Of a DNA stretch of 64,000 nt, positions 1 through 7,934 are shown piece after piece. This DNA is from Anaeromassilibacillus sp. An200 (lineage in GTDB: Bacteria; Bacillota; Clostridia; Oscillospirales; Acutalibacteraceae). Both the position numbers and the translations under genes were made by a program. The notes under the pieces are model-generated. The model made no database searches, was not told where the DNA came from, and saw only the letters and a program-made list of their open reading frames with translations. The stretch lies in NCBI RefSeq assembly GCF_002160025.1, contig NZ_NFJU01000010.1, positions 36,406 through 100,405 on the forward strand, given 5' to 3'. Positions within the stretch are counted from its first letter, which is position 1, and each line of letters opens with the position of its first letter.

Positions 1-6
1 TCCTCT

Positions 7-843
7 TTAAATGCCGATGTTGATCAGGTTCTTGGCGGAACGGAGCGCATTTGCCGCCCCCGTGGCCGGGGAAGCGCCGAAAGCTGTCTGAAAATCCCGG
101 ATCCAGGAATTCATGCTGGTTTGTGTCTGTTCCTGACGAATTCGCAGGGACACTCTGGCCCGGATCGGACGTCCCGCCACGGAAAACATGGTGTACTCCG
201 ACGCCAGATCCCGCAAATGGCCGCGAAAATAAAAATCTCCCCAGGCAAACGCCGTTTCCCTGGTGTGCGAGTTCCGGATGGCGGCAAGCAGTCCCTCCAC
301 CTCCGTCTGCACGGTGCGGGCCGTGTTGCCCTTTATGGCGTTGTTGATGCCGTTCGCCACAGCACCTCCAACGCCCTGCCGGAGCTTATCCCACATAAAA
401 GCATCCGCGTTGTTGACACGGTCGAAAATGAGATCGACGCTCAGTTCCACCCAGGGGCGCACCGCGGAATCCACATGAACCCGCTGCTCGCCTGTCTGCT
501 CATCCCGCACCGCGTCCTGCCTTTTCACTTCAATGGAATTGGAATACAAAGCCAGAGAGGAAGGGTTGAACTGGACAGCCAGAATTCGCTGCACACCGCT
601 GGAAGACGTCTGTGCCGCCGTTGTGCCGCCCGTCAAAACGCTGCTGGCCGTTGCGGCCAGCCCTGAGATCGACGCCCCGGTTCCTCCGGCGGAAGAACCT
701 GCCGATGCGCCTGCGCCGGTCCGGCGATTATCCCAGATAATCAGGCGCGCGCCGTTGGCCTTTCCCATCAGAGCACCTGTGGTGTCCGACGATGTCAGCT
801 TACCTTTCAGGGCTCCCAGTTGATTTTGCAGAAACTGCGGCAT
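7..843 (-). CDS. CIS tube adaptor, Pvc7/Afp7-like (CIS_tube N-terminal domain)
   Basis: 278 aa. From about residue 85 the protein reads VQFNPSSLALYSN, then VELSVDLIFD, FAWGDFYFRGHL, YTMFSVAGRPIRARVSLRI. This is the order of signatures of the contractile-injection-system tube domain found in Afp7/Pvc7-type proteins, which connect the inner tube to the spike and baseplate. Residues 1-75 are Gly/Ala/Ser-rich and probably flexible. It lacks the C-terminal LysM domain of many Pvc7 homologues, so a separate LysM protein may follow. It is the last gene of the operon visible here; a GAGG-type ribosome site follows its stop at the window edge, so another gene should begin just outside. Family assignment is from recalled motifs; role is inferred from family and position. 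Confidence 0.75.
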   Translation of the reverse strand: MPQFLQNQLGALKGKLTSSDTTGALMGKANGARLIIWDNRRTGAGASAGSSAGGTGASISGLAATASSVLTGGTTAAQTSSSGVQRILAVQFNPSSLALYSNSIEVKRQDAVRDEQTGEQRVHVDSAVRPWVELSVDLIFDRVNNADAFMWDKLRQGVGGAVANGINNAIKGNTARTVQTEVEGLLAAIRNSHTRETAFAWGDFYFRGHLRDLASEYTMFSVAGRPIRARVSLRIRQEQTQTSMNSWIRDFQTAFGASPATGAANALRSAKNLINIGI

Positions 844-888
844 ATCCTAAACCCTCTCCTCTCTTAAAAGTATCTCAGCGCAGGCGTC

Positions 889-3438
889 TTATTTCCAGCC
901 GCGCCGGGCACGCTCTGATTGCAGGCGGCGCTCCATCTGGCCGTAAACCTTATCGGAGATGGTGCCGATCTGCCTGGCCAGTGTGCGATTGACCAGCTCG
1001 GCGATATCCTCCGCCGTCCTCTCCACCACCTGCTGGCGGATGTTGTTGATCTGTGTCTCATTCACCGTCTCCTGTGTGACGGTGTGCGTCTCTTCTGTCT
1101 GGCGCACCTCGTTCGTCCGGCGCTGTTTCAGCTGTTCCAGAAGTTCCTCGCTGAACAGCTGCTCCGGCGCACGGTGCACGATTCTGGCGGAGGAACGCCG
1201 CCCCTCCTGCGGGACGGGAGCCTGCGCGGCCTGCTCCGGCTCCAGATACCGATCCACCACGGAATGAACCTGTTCGCGGACGGTATCCTGTATCTCGATC
1301 TGTTCCCGGCGCAGGTGTGTCAGTTCCTCCCGCTCCGTGCGGGAAATCGGCTGTTCCCGGACGGCGGCGTTCAGTTCACCGGCTCCTGCCGGGCGAAGGA
1401 CTCCGCCGGCAATCGCGGCGGCGGGATCCCGCTCATACTGCATCAGCGCCTGATAGACCTCTCGCGTGCGCTCGTCGGCGTGCTCCAATATGGTTTCGAA
1501 GGCCGGGTTTTCCTGCTGCGGGTGCGACAGCTCGACCGGCTGCTCCTGCATCTGACGCAGGAACTGCTCCGGGTTCTGCATCGCCAAAAGGGAATCGCGA
1601 AACACCCGCTTCGGATCGGGAGGAGGTGCGTTTCTCGCTCTCCTCTGTTCCTTTTGCTCCGTATTCTGCAATACCTCTTTGAGGATTTCCCGGTTCCGCT
1701 CGTCCACGCGGTTCAGCTCCCGCACCAGCTCCGTGGTTCCCGGCTCTGCGGGGGGGTGAGCCCCGTATGCTGCCGGACCGGCTTCTTCGCCTTCCCCGGA
1801 AACACCGGCTGCCGGGTGCGCCAGACGCACGGGAGGCTCCGCGCCTTCGCGGCTTTCCCCCGGCATGATCGCTGCGGGCGCAAGCGCTTCCTCAAACAGC
1901 TGTCTGGAATCGGAGGAAACCTGTTCGGATGCTTGCGGCTGTGTCTGCTGCCCTTCCTCGCGCACCTCTTTGACCAGCTCACGGTTCTTTTCCCGGATCC
2001 GGTTGAATTCTTTTACCAGCTCCCTGGTGCGGATCTCGGCGGGGGAAGGTTCGGACGGGGAACGGCGCACCGTCTCCTCCTCCGCGCTGTCCGCCGGTGT
2101 ATCCAAACGGTACACCAAATCCGCATCGGCGCTTGACGGATCGATCGGCGGGAATGGCCGCCCCGCCTGGCTGTTCTCATATTGCTGAAGCAGCTGGGTG
2201 AACGACGTTTCCTCCTGACGGTACAGCGCCGTCATCAGATGGTTTTCCGCTCCCTCCGCCGTATGGCGCACATACTGCTCTGTGTGGTATTCCTGATACC
2301 GCGTCAGCGCGTTCTGCACCGACTGGCTCACCGCGCTGCGGATATCAATCCACTGCTGGTGATTGTGTCTGGCGGTCAGGCGGCTGATCTGCGTGGACAG
2401 CACCTGATCCGTCAGAGCCAGCAAAATTGCCTGCGCTCCCTGGGCCAGCACCTGCTCCTCCGTCTGCGGCGGGGGCAGAAGCTCTCCCGTCTCATACCGG
2501 TTGACATGGTGGTGCAGCGTCAGGTAAGTGCGCGGGGCGGCGGACGGCTCGACGCGCACAGTGGGGGCTGTGAGCGCACGTTCCGGCGTCCGGCCCGAAG
2601 CTGCGTCCTTTCGTCTGGCGGCCTGCTCCTTTGCCGCGGGCGCTGTTTCCGCATGTCCGGGAAGAATTGCTTCCTCCTCTTCGGTTTCCCTTTCCGGAGG
2701 AAGCACATGGACAAGCTGTGTTTCCTGTCCGGCAAACACCGTCTGCTTTTGGTTCCACAGGCTCAGCTCCTGGCTGACACGCGACTGTTCGGACAGCTTC
2801 AACTCATTGCGAAACAGGGAATCGGAGTAAAGCTGACGGTTCTGCATCAGGGAGCAGAAGGTTTCATAGACCTGTGCCGTCTGCAAACGGCTGTATATCT
2901 CATTGTGCAGATAGTAGCGCGGAGCGGGCAAAGCAGGAGCCTGCGGCGTCTGCTCTTTCCCGGAGGGCCGTTCCTCCCGGTTTATCTGCGCAAAAATCTT
3001 TTCCAGTCGGGAGGAATTCTCCCGATACAGCGTGTTCAGACGGCCAATGCTCACCGATTCGTCATACAGCTCGCGGACCTGCCGCATAAACTGGTTAACG
3101 TCTGTGACTCCCAGCTTATGCAGAACGGTGGAAACATAGACGCGGTCCTGATAAGTAAAATTCTGCTCCTGAGAAAGCAGGAGGCGGTTGACCACATTGT
3201 TGACCACATTCAGGGAAAGCTGATGGACATTGTTCTGGCTGTTGTTGACGGCAATCGTCGTCATCCCGCCCAGATCCTCCGGCAGCTCCGCCGGGGCGGT
3301 GGTCAGATAAAGCAGCTCCTTCGGCGTGATCCGGGATGGCATCAGCTCATAATTGGACAGCAGCTTTTCCTCAAACACGCTCGAAATCGTCAGAGGCGGC
3401 AGCCCCATGTTCAGTTGGATCGGCTTTTTCAGAATCAC
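889..3438 (-). CDS. Large Glu/Gln-rich coiled-coil protein of the CIS operon, function unknown
   Basis: 849 aa from a GTG start (AAGGAGG 11 nt upstream). I recognise no enzyme domain. The N-terminal ~150 residues look folded (SVFEEKLLSNYELMPSRI, then Asn-rich NNSQNNVHQLSLNVVNNVVNRLL). The rest is Glu/Gln/Arg-rich and predicted helical and disordered in turns. A 22-residue motif occurs twice, ELVKEFNRIREKNRELVKEV and ELVRELNRVDERNREILKEV, so an internal duplication is likely. The C-terminus (VTQETVNETQINNIRQQVVERTAEDI) is a long amphipathic helix. It sits between the second tube-like gene and the Pvc7-like gene, so a structural, baseplate-linked or length-control role is possible, but this is inference only. 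Confidence 0.7.
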   Translation of the reverse strand: MILKKPIQLNMGLPPLTISSVFEEKLLSNYELMPSRITPKELLYLTTAPAELPEDLGGMTTIAVNNSQNNVHQLSLNVVNNVVNRLLLSQEQNFTYQDRVYVSTVLHKLGVTDVNQFMRQVRELYDESVSIGRLNTLYRENSSRLEKIFAQINREERPSGKEQTPQAPALPAPRYYLHNEIYSRLQTAQVYETFCSLMQNRQLYSDSLFRNELKLSEQSRVSQELSLWNQKQTVFAGQETQLVHVLPPERETEEEEAILPGHAETAPAAKEQAARRKDAASGRTPERALTAPTVRVEPSAAPRTYLTLHHHVNRYETGELLPPPQTEEQVLAQGAQAILLALTDQVLSTQISRLTARHNHQQWIDIRSAVSQSVQNALTRYQEYHTEQYVRHTAEGAENHLMTALYRQEETSFTQLLQQYENSQAGRPFPPIDPSSADADLVYRLDTPADSAEEETVRRSPSEPSPAEIRTRELVKEFNRIREKNRELVKEVREEGQQTQPQASEQVSSDSRQLFEEALAPAAIMPGESREGAEPPVRLAHPAAGVSGEGEEAGPAAYGAHPPAEPGTTELVRELNRVDERNREILKEVLQNTEQKEQRRARNAPPPDPKRVFRDSLLAMQNPEQFLRQMQEQPVELSHPQQENPAFETILEHADERTREVYQALMQYERDPAAAIAGGVLRPAGAGELNAAVREQPISRTEREELTHLRREQIEIQDTVREQVHSVVDRYLEPEQAAQAPVPQEGRRSSARIVHRAPEQLFSEELLEQLKQRRTNEVRQTEETHTVTQETVNETQINNIRQQVVERTAEDIAELVNRTLARQIGTISDKVYGQMERRLQSERARRGWK

Positions 3439-3475
3439 GGGACAGCTCTCCTCCTTTCTCCGTCATTCGTGGGGG

Positions 3476-4468
3476 TCAAACATCCAGATGAAGCAGATTT
3501 CCATATTCCTCCGGCTCCGGCTGCCGGACTTCCTGCTCGTTACTGGGAACAGAGGGACTCTCGCTCCCAGCCTCGCTCCCGGAGCTGCTTTCCTCTCCGG
3601 TTTCGCTTGCGGCTCCGGCTGCATTCTCGGTATCAGTTCCACTTTCGGCGCTCGTGTCACTTTCGGCCCCGGTTTCGTTTCCGCTTCCTATGCTGGTTCC
3701 GCTTTCGGCTCCGGTGCTGCCTCCAGCCTCAGTACCGCTTCCAGTACCAGTGCTGCTTCCGGCTCCGGTTTCACTTCCAGTGCCAGTACCGCTTCCTGTG
3801 TCAGTGCTGCTTCCGGTACCGGTATCACTTCCAGCCCCGGTTCCATTTCCGGTGCCGGTGCCGCTTCCAGTACCGGTTTCGCTTCCGGCTCCCGTGCCGT
3901 TTCCAGTCCCGGTTTCCTCCTCATTGGGGGAACTCTTGGCATTGGTGGGAGGGTTGGCCGGTCCGCTGCCAATGTTAAACACGTCGGCGCTCGACCACGG
4001 GATATCAATGCAGAGCATTTCATTGTAGTCAATGCGCGTCGTCTCCACCATCAGACCGGACTCCTTTGCGTCCAGCTCTCCATAATCCTTGCGCGTGACG
4101 GTGCATCCCGTAAAAACAAAGGTGCGCGCGACGACACCGGGAATAAATTGCCCCTGATAACGGCTGACAAACAACAGAACCGGCAGCACCAGCTCCGCGC
4201 CAAGCGGCAGCGGGTCGATATAATCAAGGCCGACATACCGATCGATCTCAAAATAAAAGCGGTTGGTATTCGGCTTTCTGCGTCTGTGAACATAATCGTT
4301 CAGCCCGCCTTCCTGAATCAGCTCATATTCCATTTCCCGTGTAAATGTCCGGACCGATTTACACGGGAGATCGAACAGGAGCTCCACTCTCAGCATAAAG
4401 TGGTTGTTGACAAGAGGAGCGTTCCCCTGATTGTATACAAGATAATTCCCATCTGTGATATTCGCCAT
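3476..4468 (-). CDS. Second tube-like CIS protein with Gly/Thr/Ser-rich tail
   Basis: 330 aa from the ATG at 4468 (AGGAGG 7 nt upstream; an in-frame TTG six codons earlier overlaps that ribosome site and is rejected). Residues 1-175 have the look of T4 gp19/CIS tube-type proteins: NHFMLRVELLFDL near the start, FYFEIDRYVGLDYIDPLPLG in the middle and RTFVFTGCTVTRKDYGELDAKESGLMVE, a typical strand near the end of tube domains. Residues 182-300 are almost only Gly, Thr, Ser, Glu, Asp and Asn, built of GTGSGTGT-like units. The last 30 residues are acidic and ordered-looking. Most CIS carry two or more tube paralogues, the second often being the distal or baseplate-proximal one. The tail is unusual; it could be a linker, a surface display region or a lumen filler. 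Confidence 0.7.
   Translation of the reverse strand: MANITDGNYLVYNQGNAPLVNNHFMLRVELLFDLPCKSVRTFTREMEYELIQEGGLNDYVHRRRKPNTNRFYFEIDRYVGLDYIDPLPLGAELVLPVLLFVSRYQGQFIPGVVARTFVFTGCTVTRKDYGELDAKESGLMVETTRIDYNEMLCIDIPWSSADVFNIGSGPANPPTNAKSSPNEEETGTGNGTGAGSETGTGSGTGTGNGTGAGSDTGTGSSTDTGSGTGTGSETGAGSSTGTGSGTEAGGSTGAESGTSIGSGNETGAESDTSAESGTDTENAAGAASETGEESSSGSEAGSESPSVPSNEQEVRQPEPEEYGNLLHLDV
3569..3913 (-). repeat. In-frame Gly-Thr/Ser low-complexity repeat tract
   Basis: On the plus strand the tract is a run of degenerate units such as ccggtaccggt / gcttccggt. In the minus-strand gene it encodes about 115 residues of GTGSGTGT-type sequence. Units are imperfect multiples of 6 and 12 nt, so gain or loss of units would keep frame and change the length of the protein tail. 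Confidence 0.8.
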
Positions 4469-4492
4469 CGTACAACCTCCTGCCAACCCGCC

Positions 4493-4702
4493 TTACAGGC
4501 GGCGCGCTGATTTGCCAAGCTCAAAAATGCTTTTCTCCTTGGGCTTACTTTCCGAGGGATTGAGGCTGCTGTTAATGGAGGAAATCTCCTCACACCAGCG
4601 CCTGCGGCTGGCATGAGGAAGCTCCATCACATCCTTCTCCCCCCAGTGAAAGTAATAGGAGATGAAGGACATTTCCCGATACAGCTCCTTTTCCGGATAC
4701 AG
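4493..4702 (-). CDS. Small DUF6760-like CIS protein, probably made as a -1 frameshift extension of the tail chaperone
   Basis: About 69 codons starting LYPEKELYREMSFISYYFHW, then ELPHASRRRWCEEISSIN and ending KSARRL. The pattern LY-E--FI-YYFHW ... H--RRRW--EIS-IN is that of the small DUF6760-type proteins that follow the tail assembly chaperone in CIS loci (family recalled from memory). The frame has no ATG, GTG or TTG at the conserved N-terminus. The only independent start there is CTG at 4702 (a GAGAGG lies 7 nt upstream); the first ATG falls inside the conserved motif. The frame is -1 relative to the chaperone gene just upstream and is open back through a slippery AAATTTT, so a chaperone fusion of about 191 aa is the alternative. 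Both forms could exist. Confidence 0.7.
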   Translation of the reverse strand: MYPEKELYREMSFISYYFHWGEKDVMELPHASRRRWCEEISSINSSLNPSESKPKEKSIFELGKSARRL

Positions 4703-4704
4703 CG

Positions 4705-5067
4705 TTATCCCTCTCGCGTAAAATTTATCGGCACCTCGTGAATTTCACCGCATTTGGGACAGACAACCTTCATCGTCGGCGGCTCAATATCGTTGATCCG
4801 CTGGTACATATCCTGCAAAAACGCCAAATCCGCCGTGAAAAAACGCTCCACGATGTTGGGCACGATGGTGGGCATCCCCTCCAGCTCGGTGATCACCTTG
4901 GCAAGCACCACCACGGTCAGATAGGAAGGGTTGCTCAGCACACGCGGATCCCGTGTGGCGCTGATCTCATCGCCCGCCGTCGCCAGGCGCATCTTTCCAC
5001 GCTTGTGGACGTCTCCATTGGAATCCACATAGCCGCGCGGCAACTCAAATTCATACTCTGTTATCAT
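4705..5067 (-). CDS. CIS/phage tail assembly chaperone
   Basis: 120 aa, start ATG with GGAGG 6 nt upstream. The sequence (EFELPRGYVDSNGDVHKRGKMRLATAGDE, LSNPSYLTVVVLAKVITELEG, VERFFTADLAFLQDMYQRIND) matches the tail-assembly-protein type found between tube and baseplate genes in myophages and CIS. Such proteins bind the tape-measure or tube and guide tail polymerisation in the cytoplasm. Residues 100-110 hold a CPKCGE pair of cysteines, a possible half zinc ribbon. Codons 115-116 (AAT TTT) with the preceding A form a canonical slippery heptamer; see the separate entry. The zero-frame stop overlaps the downstream frame. Confidence 0.8.
   Translation of the reverse strand: MITEYEFELPRGYVDSNGDVHKRGKMRLATAGDEISATRDPRVLSNPSYLTVVVLAKVITELEGMPTIVPNIVERFFTADLAFLQDMYQRINDIEPPTMKVVCPKCGEIHEVPINFTREG
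4720..4726 (-). other. Candidate -1 ribosomal frameshift site A-AAT-TTT
   Basis: Read on the minus strand, A AAT TTT lies in the chaperone frame exactly as X XXY YYZ (codon AAT occupies 4725-4723, TTT 4722-4720). Four sense codons remain before the zero-frame TAA at 4705. A -1 slip continues YARGIT and then the DUF6760-like sequence with no stop. A GAGGTG (Shine-Dalgarno-like) lies 5 nt upstream, and GGATA/TATCC can form a short stem about 9 nt downstream. Frameshifted chaperones are established for many phage tails; use here is inferred. Confidence 0.55.
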
Positions 5068-5136
5068 ATGCTACCTCCGGAATGAAAACCGGAATCTGCC
5101 GGAGGACAGAATCCTCCGGCAGCACCGGCATCGCTA

Positions 5137-5631
5137 TCAGTTCGGGATCACCAGTTCCTCATACGCAATTTCCACGGACTCAATCGCGACCTCGCTTGTG
5201 GAAGCGTTCAGGTCGGGAGCCGTATACTTGCAGACCCAGGCGTTGGTGAGCTGCCACGTCAGAGAGGAATCGATCGTCGTCTCCACCAGCGTTTGGGGGG
5301 AGCCCTCCTGAATGTTGATCAGTTCGATGGTCACATTGGAGCGGGCATCCTCGCCGCGGCGCTCCGTCACGCACTTCTTCAGCCAATCCTTGAACGCATT
5401 GTTGCGCGTATAGCCGAACTTGAGCGTCACGTTGCCGTGCTTGACAAGACCCGGAATCTTGACGGGTGCGAGGCTGTTGGAGTTGCCCTGACGGAACTCG
5501 ATCACGTCGACGGTAGCTTCCACGCCGGTCACCTCGTTGAAGGCGGCGACGCCGCTCACAGAGTCAACCGTGACGAGGAAGTTCATTTTCGTTAAGGGGT
5601 AATACAGGCTCCCCGAAGTTTTATCAGCCAT
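5137..5631 (-). CDS. CIS inner tube protein (gp19-like)
   Basis: 164 aa, ATG with AAAGGAG 10 nt upstream. The protein has the standard length and signatures of T4 gp19/Hcp-like CIS tubes: KMNFLVTVDSVSGVAAFNEVTGVEATVDVIEFRQGNSN, then VKIPGLVKHGNVTLKFGYTRN and a conserved end, WVCKYTAPDLNASTSEVAIESVEIAYEEL. Hexameric rings of this protein stack to form the inner tube that is driven out on sheath contraction. It follows the sheath gene by 89 nt, the usual sheath-tube order, and probably shares its high expression. Confidence 0.92.
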   Translation of the reverse strand: MADKTSGSLYYPLTKMNFLVTVDSVSGVAAFNEVTGVEATVDVIEFRQGNSNSLAPVKIPGLVKHGNVTLKFGYTRNNAFKDWLKKCVTERRGEDARSNVTIELINIQEGSPQTLVETTIDSSLTWQLTNAWVCKYTAPDLNASTSEVAIESVEIAYEELVIPN

Positions 5632-5720
5632 CTTTTCATTCTCCTTTTATTGAAATCAGGTAGGATCCAAGACGGTTCCGCGCTGGCCGCTTCCGGCCGG
5701 CGCAGGCGTCTCTGCGGACA

Positions 5721-7427
5721 TTATTCTGCGGCAGCCTCTCCGCCCGCTCCGGCGGTGAACTGCGTCACACGGAAGATGACAAACTCGGCCGGACGGCTCG
5801 GCGCGATTCCGATCTCGCAGATCAGACGGCCGTTCATGATATCGTCCTGGCTCATGGTCGACGTTCCGATGTTCACATAGTAAGCCTCGGCCGGCGTCTC
5901 GCCCGCCAGCATACCGGCGCGGAAGAGGGACTCGAGGAACGAGGAAACCGTCATCTGCACACGCGCCCACAGCGAGGAATTGTTGGGCTCGAACACCACC
6001 CAGTTGGTGGAAACGCGGATCGACTGCTCCACAAAAATGAACAGACGGCGCACGTTGATGTACTTGAAGGCGCTGTTGCTGCTGGCGGTACGCGCGCCCC
6101 AGATGCGGATGCCCTGGCCCGGCAGCGCGCGGATGAGGTTGACGCCCGCGGGATTGAGGATATCCTGCTCGCCGGTGGTATAGTTGACGGAAAGGCCGGT
6201 GCAGGCGATCGTCTCGTTGGCGGGAGCCTTGTGCACACCGCGGCTCACGTCCGTGCGGGAATACACGCCCATCACCGCTCCGCTCGGCGGAATGAAGGTG
6301 GGCTTCTTGGCTACGCGGTCATAGACCTGGATCCACGGATGGTACATGGCGGCATAGGTGCTGTCAACCATGTTGCGGTATTCAATGATATCGTTGGTCT
6401 TGCGCAGCTCCTGCGGGATATCGAGAACGGCAAAGCGGTTCTTCATGTTCTCGCAGTGGCTGATCAAAGCCACCACAACCTCCGGGATCGTGACGCCGGG
6501 CACCGCGATGATGCTGGCCACATCGTTCTCCAGGAAAGCCTGGATACCGGTGCGTTGGCCGGGGCCATTGTCCTCACCGATGAACACGCCCGCATTGACG
6601 GCTTCCATGGTGCCGTCGCTGCCGCCCGTGAAGGAGATGGTGCCGGAGAGAACGCCCTTGCCGAGAATCACGGAAACCGGATTGTCCAGCGCGTCGCTCG
6701 GCTCAACCGCTGCGGCCACCAGACGGCTGCCGGACAGTTTGCGGCCCAGATATGCGGGAGACGTGGGATTGAGTGTTACGCCGGAGAAGGTCTCCGCGTC
6801 GCCGTCGCAGCGGATGGTGACATCCATCTCAACGGAATACAGGACCTTTTTCGGGACGATGGCCGTATCGACCGGATCCGCGGAGAATTTCTTCTCGAAG
6901 GTTACGGTATTCTCAAAGATAGCGGAAATGCGGTTCATCTCGCCCGCAAACTCAACCAGATCGCCCTCACGGAAGCCTTCCACGGATTTCGCCGTGTACA
7001 CCGTGTCGCTCTCCTTCTTGATGAGCTGCATCTTTCTGCGGTTGGTGGACAGAAGGGAAACCTGGATGCGGTTGCCCCACTTTCCTTCGTTGGCCGCACG
7101 CATGGAAAGAATCCCGGCTTTGGCCGTCGCGATCGCAGCGTCCTCCGGCACAACGCGGCTGATGTAGCAGCGGGTGCCGCCGTTGATGAAGAACTGCTCC
7201 ACGCTGTACGCAAGATAGCGGTACTCGCCGTGCGTGAACTCGGAGAGGAAGCCGCCGAACTGGCGCTGGAAGTCAGCGAAGCTCGTCACAAGGCTCGGCG
7301 CCCCGATGGTCGGGCCCTTCACGGTCATGCCGACAAAGCCGCCCGTGCTGGTTCCGACTCCTTCGATTGCGCGGGGGGAAGATTCAAATTCCTCGACATA
7401 CACACCGGGAGAAAAATACTCAGCCAT
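5721..7427 (-). CDS. CIS contractile tail sheath protein
   Basis: 568 aa. The N-terminus AEYFSPGVYVEEFESSPRAIEGVGTSTGGFVG is the hallmark sheath start that forms the donor-strand mesh. The C-terminal domain contains NLIRALPGQGIRIWGARTAS, INVRRLFIFVEQSIRVSTNWVVFEPN and the final strand RPAEFVIFRVTQF. The domain insert in the middle (residues ~120-270) is of moderate size. Length is normal for CIS and phage sheaths, which act as the spring around the inner tube. The start ATG has no ribosome site at normal distance; AAAGGAGGG lies 35 nt upstream behind a perfect hairpin (separate entry). The gene begins a tightly ordered structural block: sheath, tube, chaperone, second tube. Confidence 0.95.
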   Translation of the reverse strand: MAEYFSPGVYVEEFESSPRAIEGVGTSTGGFVGMTVKGPTIGAPSLVTSFADFQRQFGGFLSEFTHGEYRYLAYSVEQFFINGGTRCYISRVVPEDAAIATAKAGILSMRAANEGKWGNRIQVSLLSTNRRKMQLIKKESDTVYTAKSVEGFREGDLVEFAGEMNRISAIFENTVTFEKKFSADPVDTAIVPKKVLYSVEMDVTIRCDGDAETFSGVTLNPTSPAYLGRKLSGSRLVAAAVEPSDALDNPVSVILGKGVLSGTISFTGGSDGTMEAVNAGVFIGEDNGPGQRTGIQAFLENDVASIIAVPGVTIPEVVVALISHCENMKNRFAVLDIPQELRKTNDIIEYRNMVDSTYAAMYHPWIQVYDRVAKKPTFIPPSGAVMGVYSRTDVSRGVHKAPANETIACTGLSVNYTTGEQDILNPAGVNLIRALPGQGIRIWGARTASSNSAFKYINVRRLFIFVEQSIRVSTNWVVFEPNNSSLWARVQMTVSSFLESLFRAGMLAGETPAEAYYVNIGTSTMSQDDIMNGRLICEIGIAPSRPAEFVIFRVTQFTAGAGGEAAAE

Positions 7428-7470
7428 AATTTTGTTTGGTTTTGAGGAAACCTCAAAACCGCCCTCCTTT
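7428..7470 (-). promoter_or_regulatory. Sheath leader: ribosome site separated from ATG by a perfect stem-loop
   Basis: Minus strand order: AAAGGAGGG (7470-7462), then GGTTTTGAGG-TTT-CCTCAAAACC (7460-7438, 10-bp perfect stem, 3-nt loop), then 10 nt, then ATG. Linear spacing is 35 nt, but folding the 23-nt hairpin brings it to about 12 nt. This resembles looped-out initiation regions known for some phage genes. The stem could also be an mRNA-stabilising or processing element. Confidence 0.6.
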
Positions 7471-7550
7471 CAGATTTCTCATTTATTTTAAAATTTAAAT
7501 GGAACACAAACGCAATGGGACGAAGCACGTCCCGGCAGGCAAGGACCGGC

Positions 7551-7934
7551 TCAGGTCATGATCTTCCCCTGTCCCGGCATAGTGATGCTGATAGCGCCGC
7601 CGTAGGAGCACATCAGCTTTCCGTCGTTGATCAGGGCAGGAATCCCGCCGATCAGCGGTCCCGGGCTGCAAACCCAGATCCCCATAGGAGCGGGAACGCA
7701 GGGCATTGGGGTGAGAACCCCCAGCGCCGCCGCCGTGGCGGAAGCAACCGTCGGGTTCATCAGGGATGTGCACATCCCACAGGGACCCACATTCGTGATG
7801 GGAGCCGCGTCCTGGATGGTAGCAGCCGGCTTTCCATCCATCAAAACGGTAAGCTGTGAAGTAACCATCAGTTGACCCGGCGACATGCCCATCGTACACA
7901 TGACGGACGCGCCCGAGACAACAGGCAGACCCAT
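7551..7934 (-). CDS. PAAR-like spike tip protein (DUF4280)
   Basis: 127 aa, ATG with GGGAGG 8 nt upstream, starting one base after the preceding gene's stop. MGLPVVSGASVMCTMG at the start, MDGKPAATIQDAAPITNVGPCGMCTSL in the middle and PLIGGIPALINDGKLMCSYGGAISIT near the end fit the DUF4280 PAAR-like family. Several conserved Cys (12, 52, 55 region, 109) suit a metal-binding, sharpened beta-helical tip that caps the spike of a CIS. Position between the Pvc16-type genes and the sheath is usual for this family, although the spike VgrG-like protein itself is not in the window. Confidence 0.85.
   Translation of the reverse strand: MGLPVVSGASVMCTMGMSPGQLMVTSQLTVLMDGKPAATIQDAAPITNVGPCGMCTSLMNPTVASATAAALGVLTPMPCVPAPMGIWVCSPGPLIGGIPALINDGKLMCSYGGAISITMPGQGKIMT

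Noticed and set aside
3569..3913. CRISPR-like or tandem repeat array
   Set aside because: Units are short, degenerate and in frame with a Gly/Thr/Ser-rich protein tail; there are no regular spacers and no cas genes.
2182..3978. 598-aa plus-strand reading frame
   Set aside because: Arg/Leu/Phe-rich antisense shadow of the 849-aa and tube-like genes; no ribosome site, no domain. The same applies to long antisense frames at 35752-38988, 53858-56593, 17847-20372 and 8964-10619.
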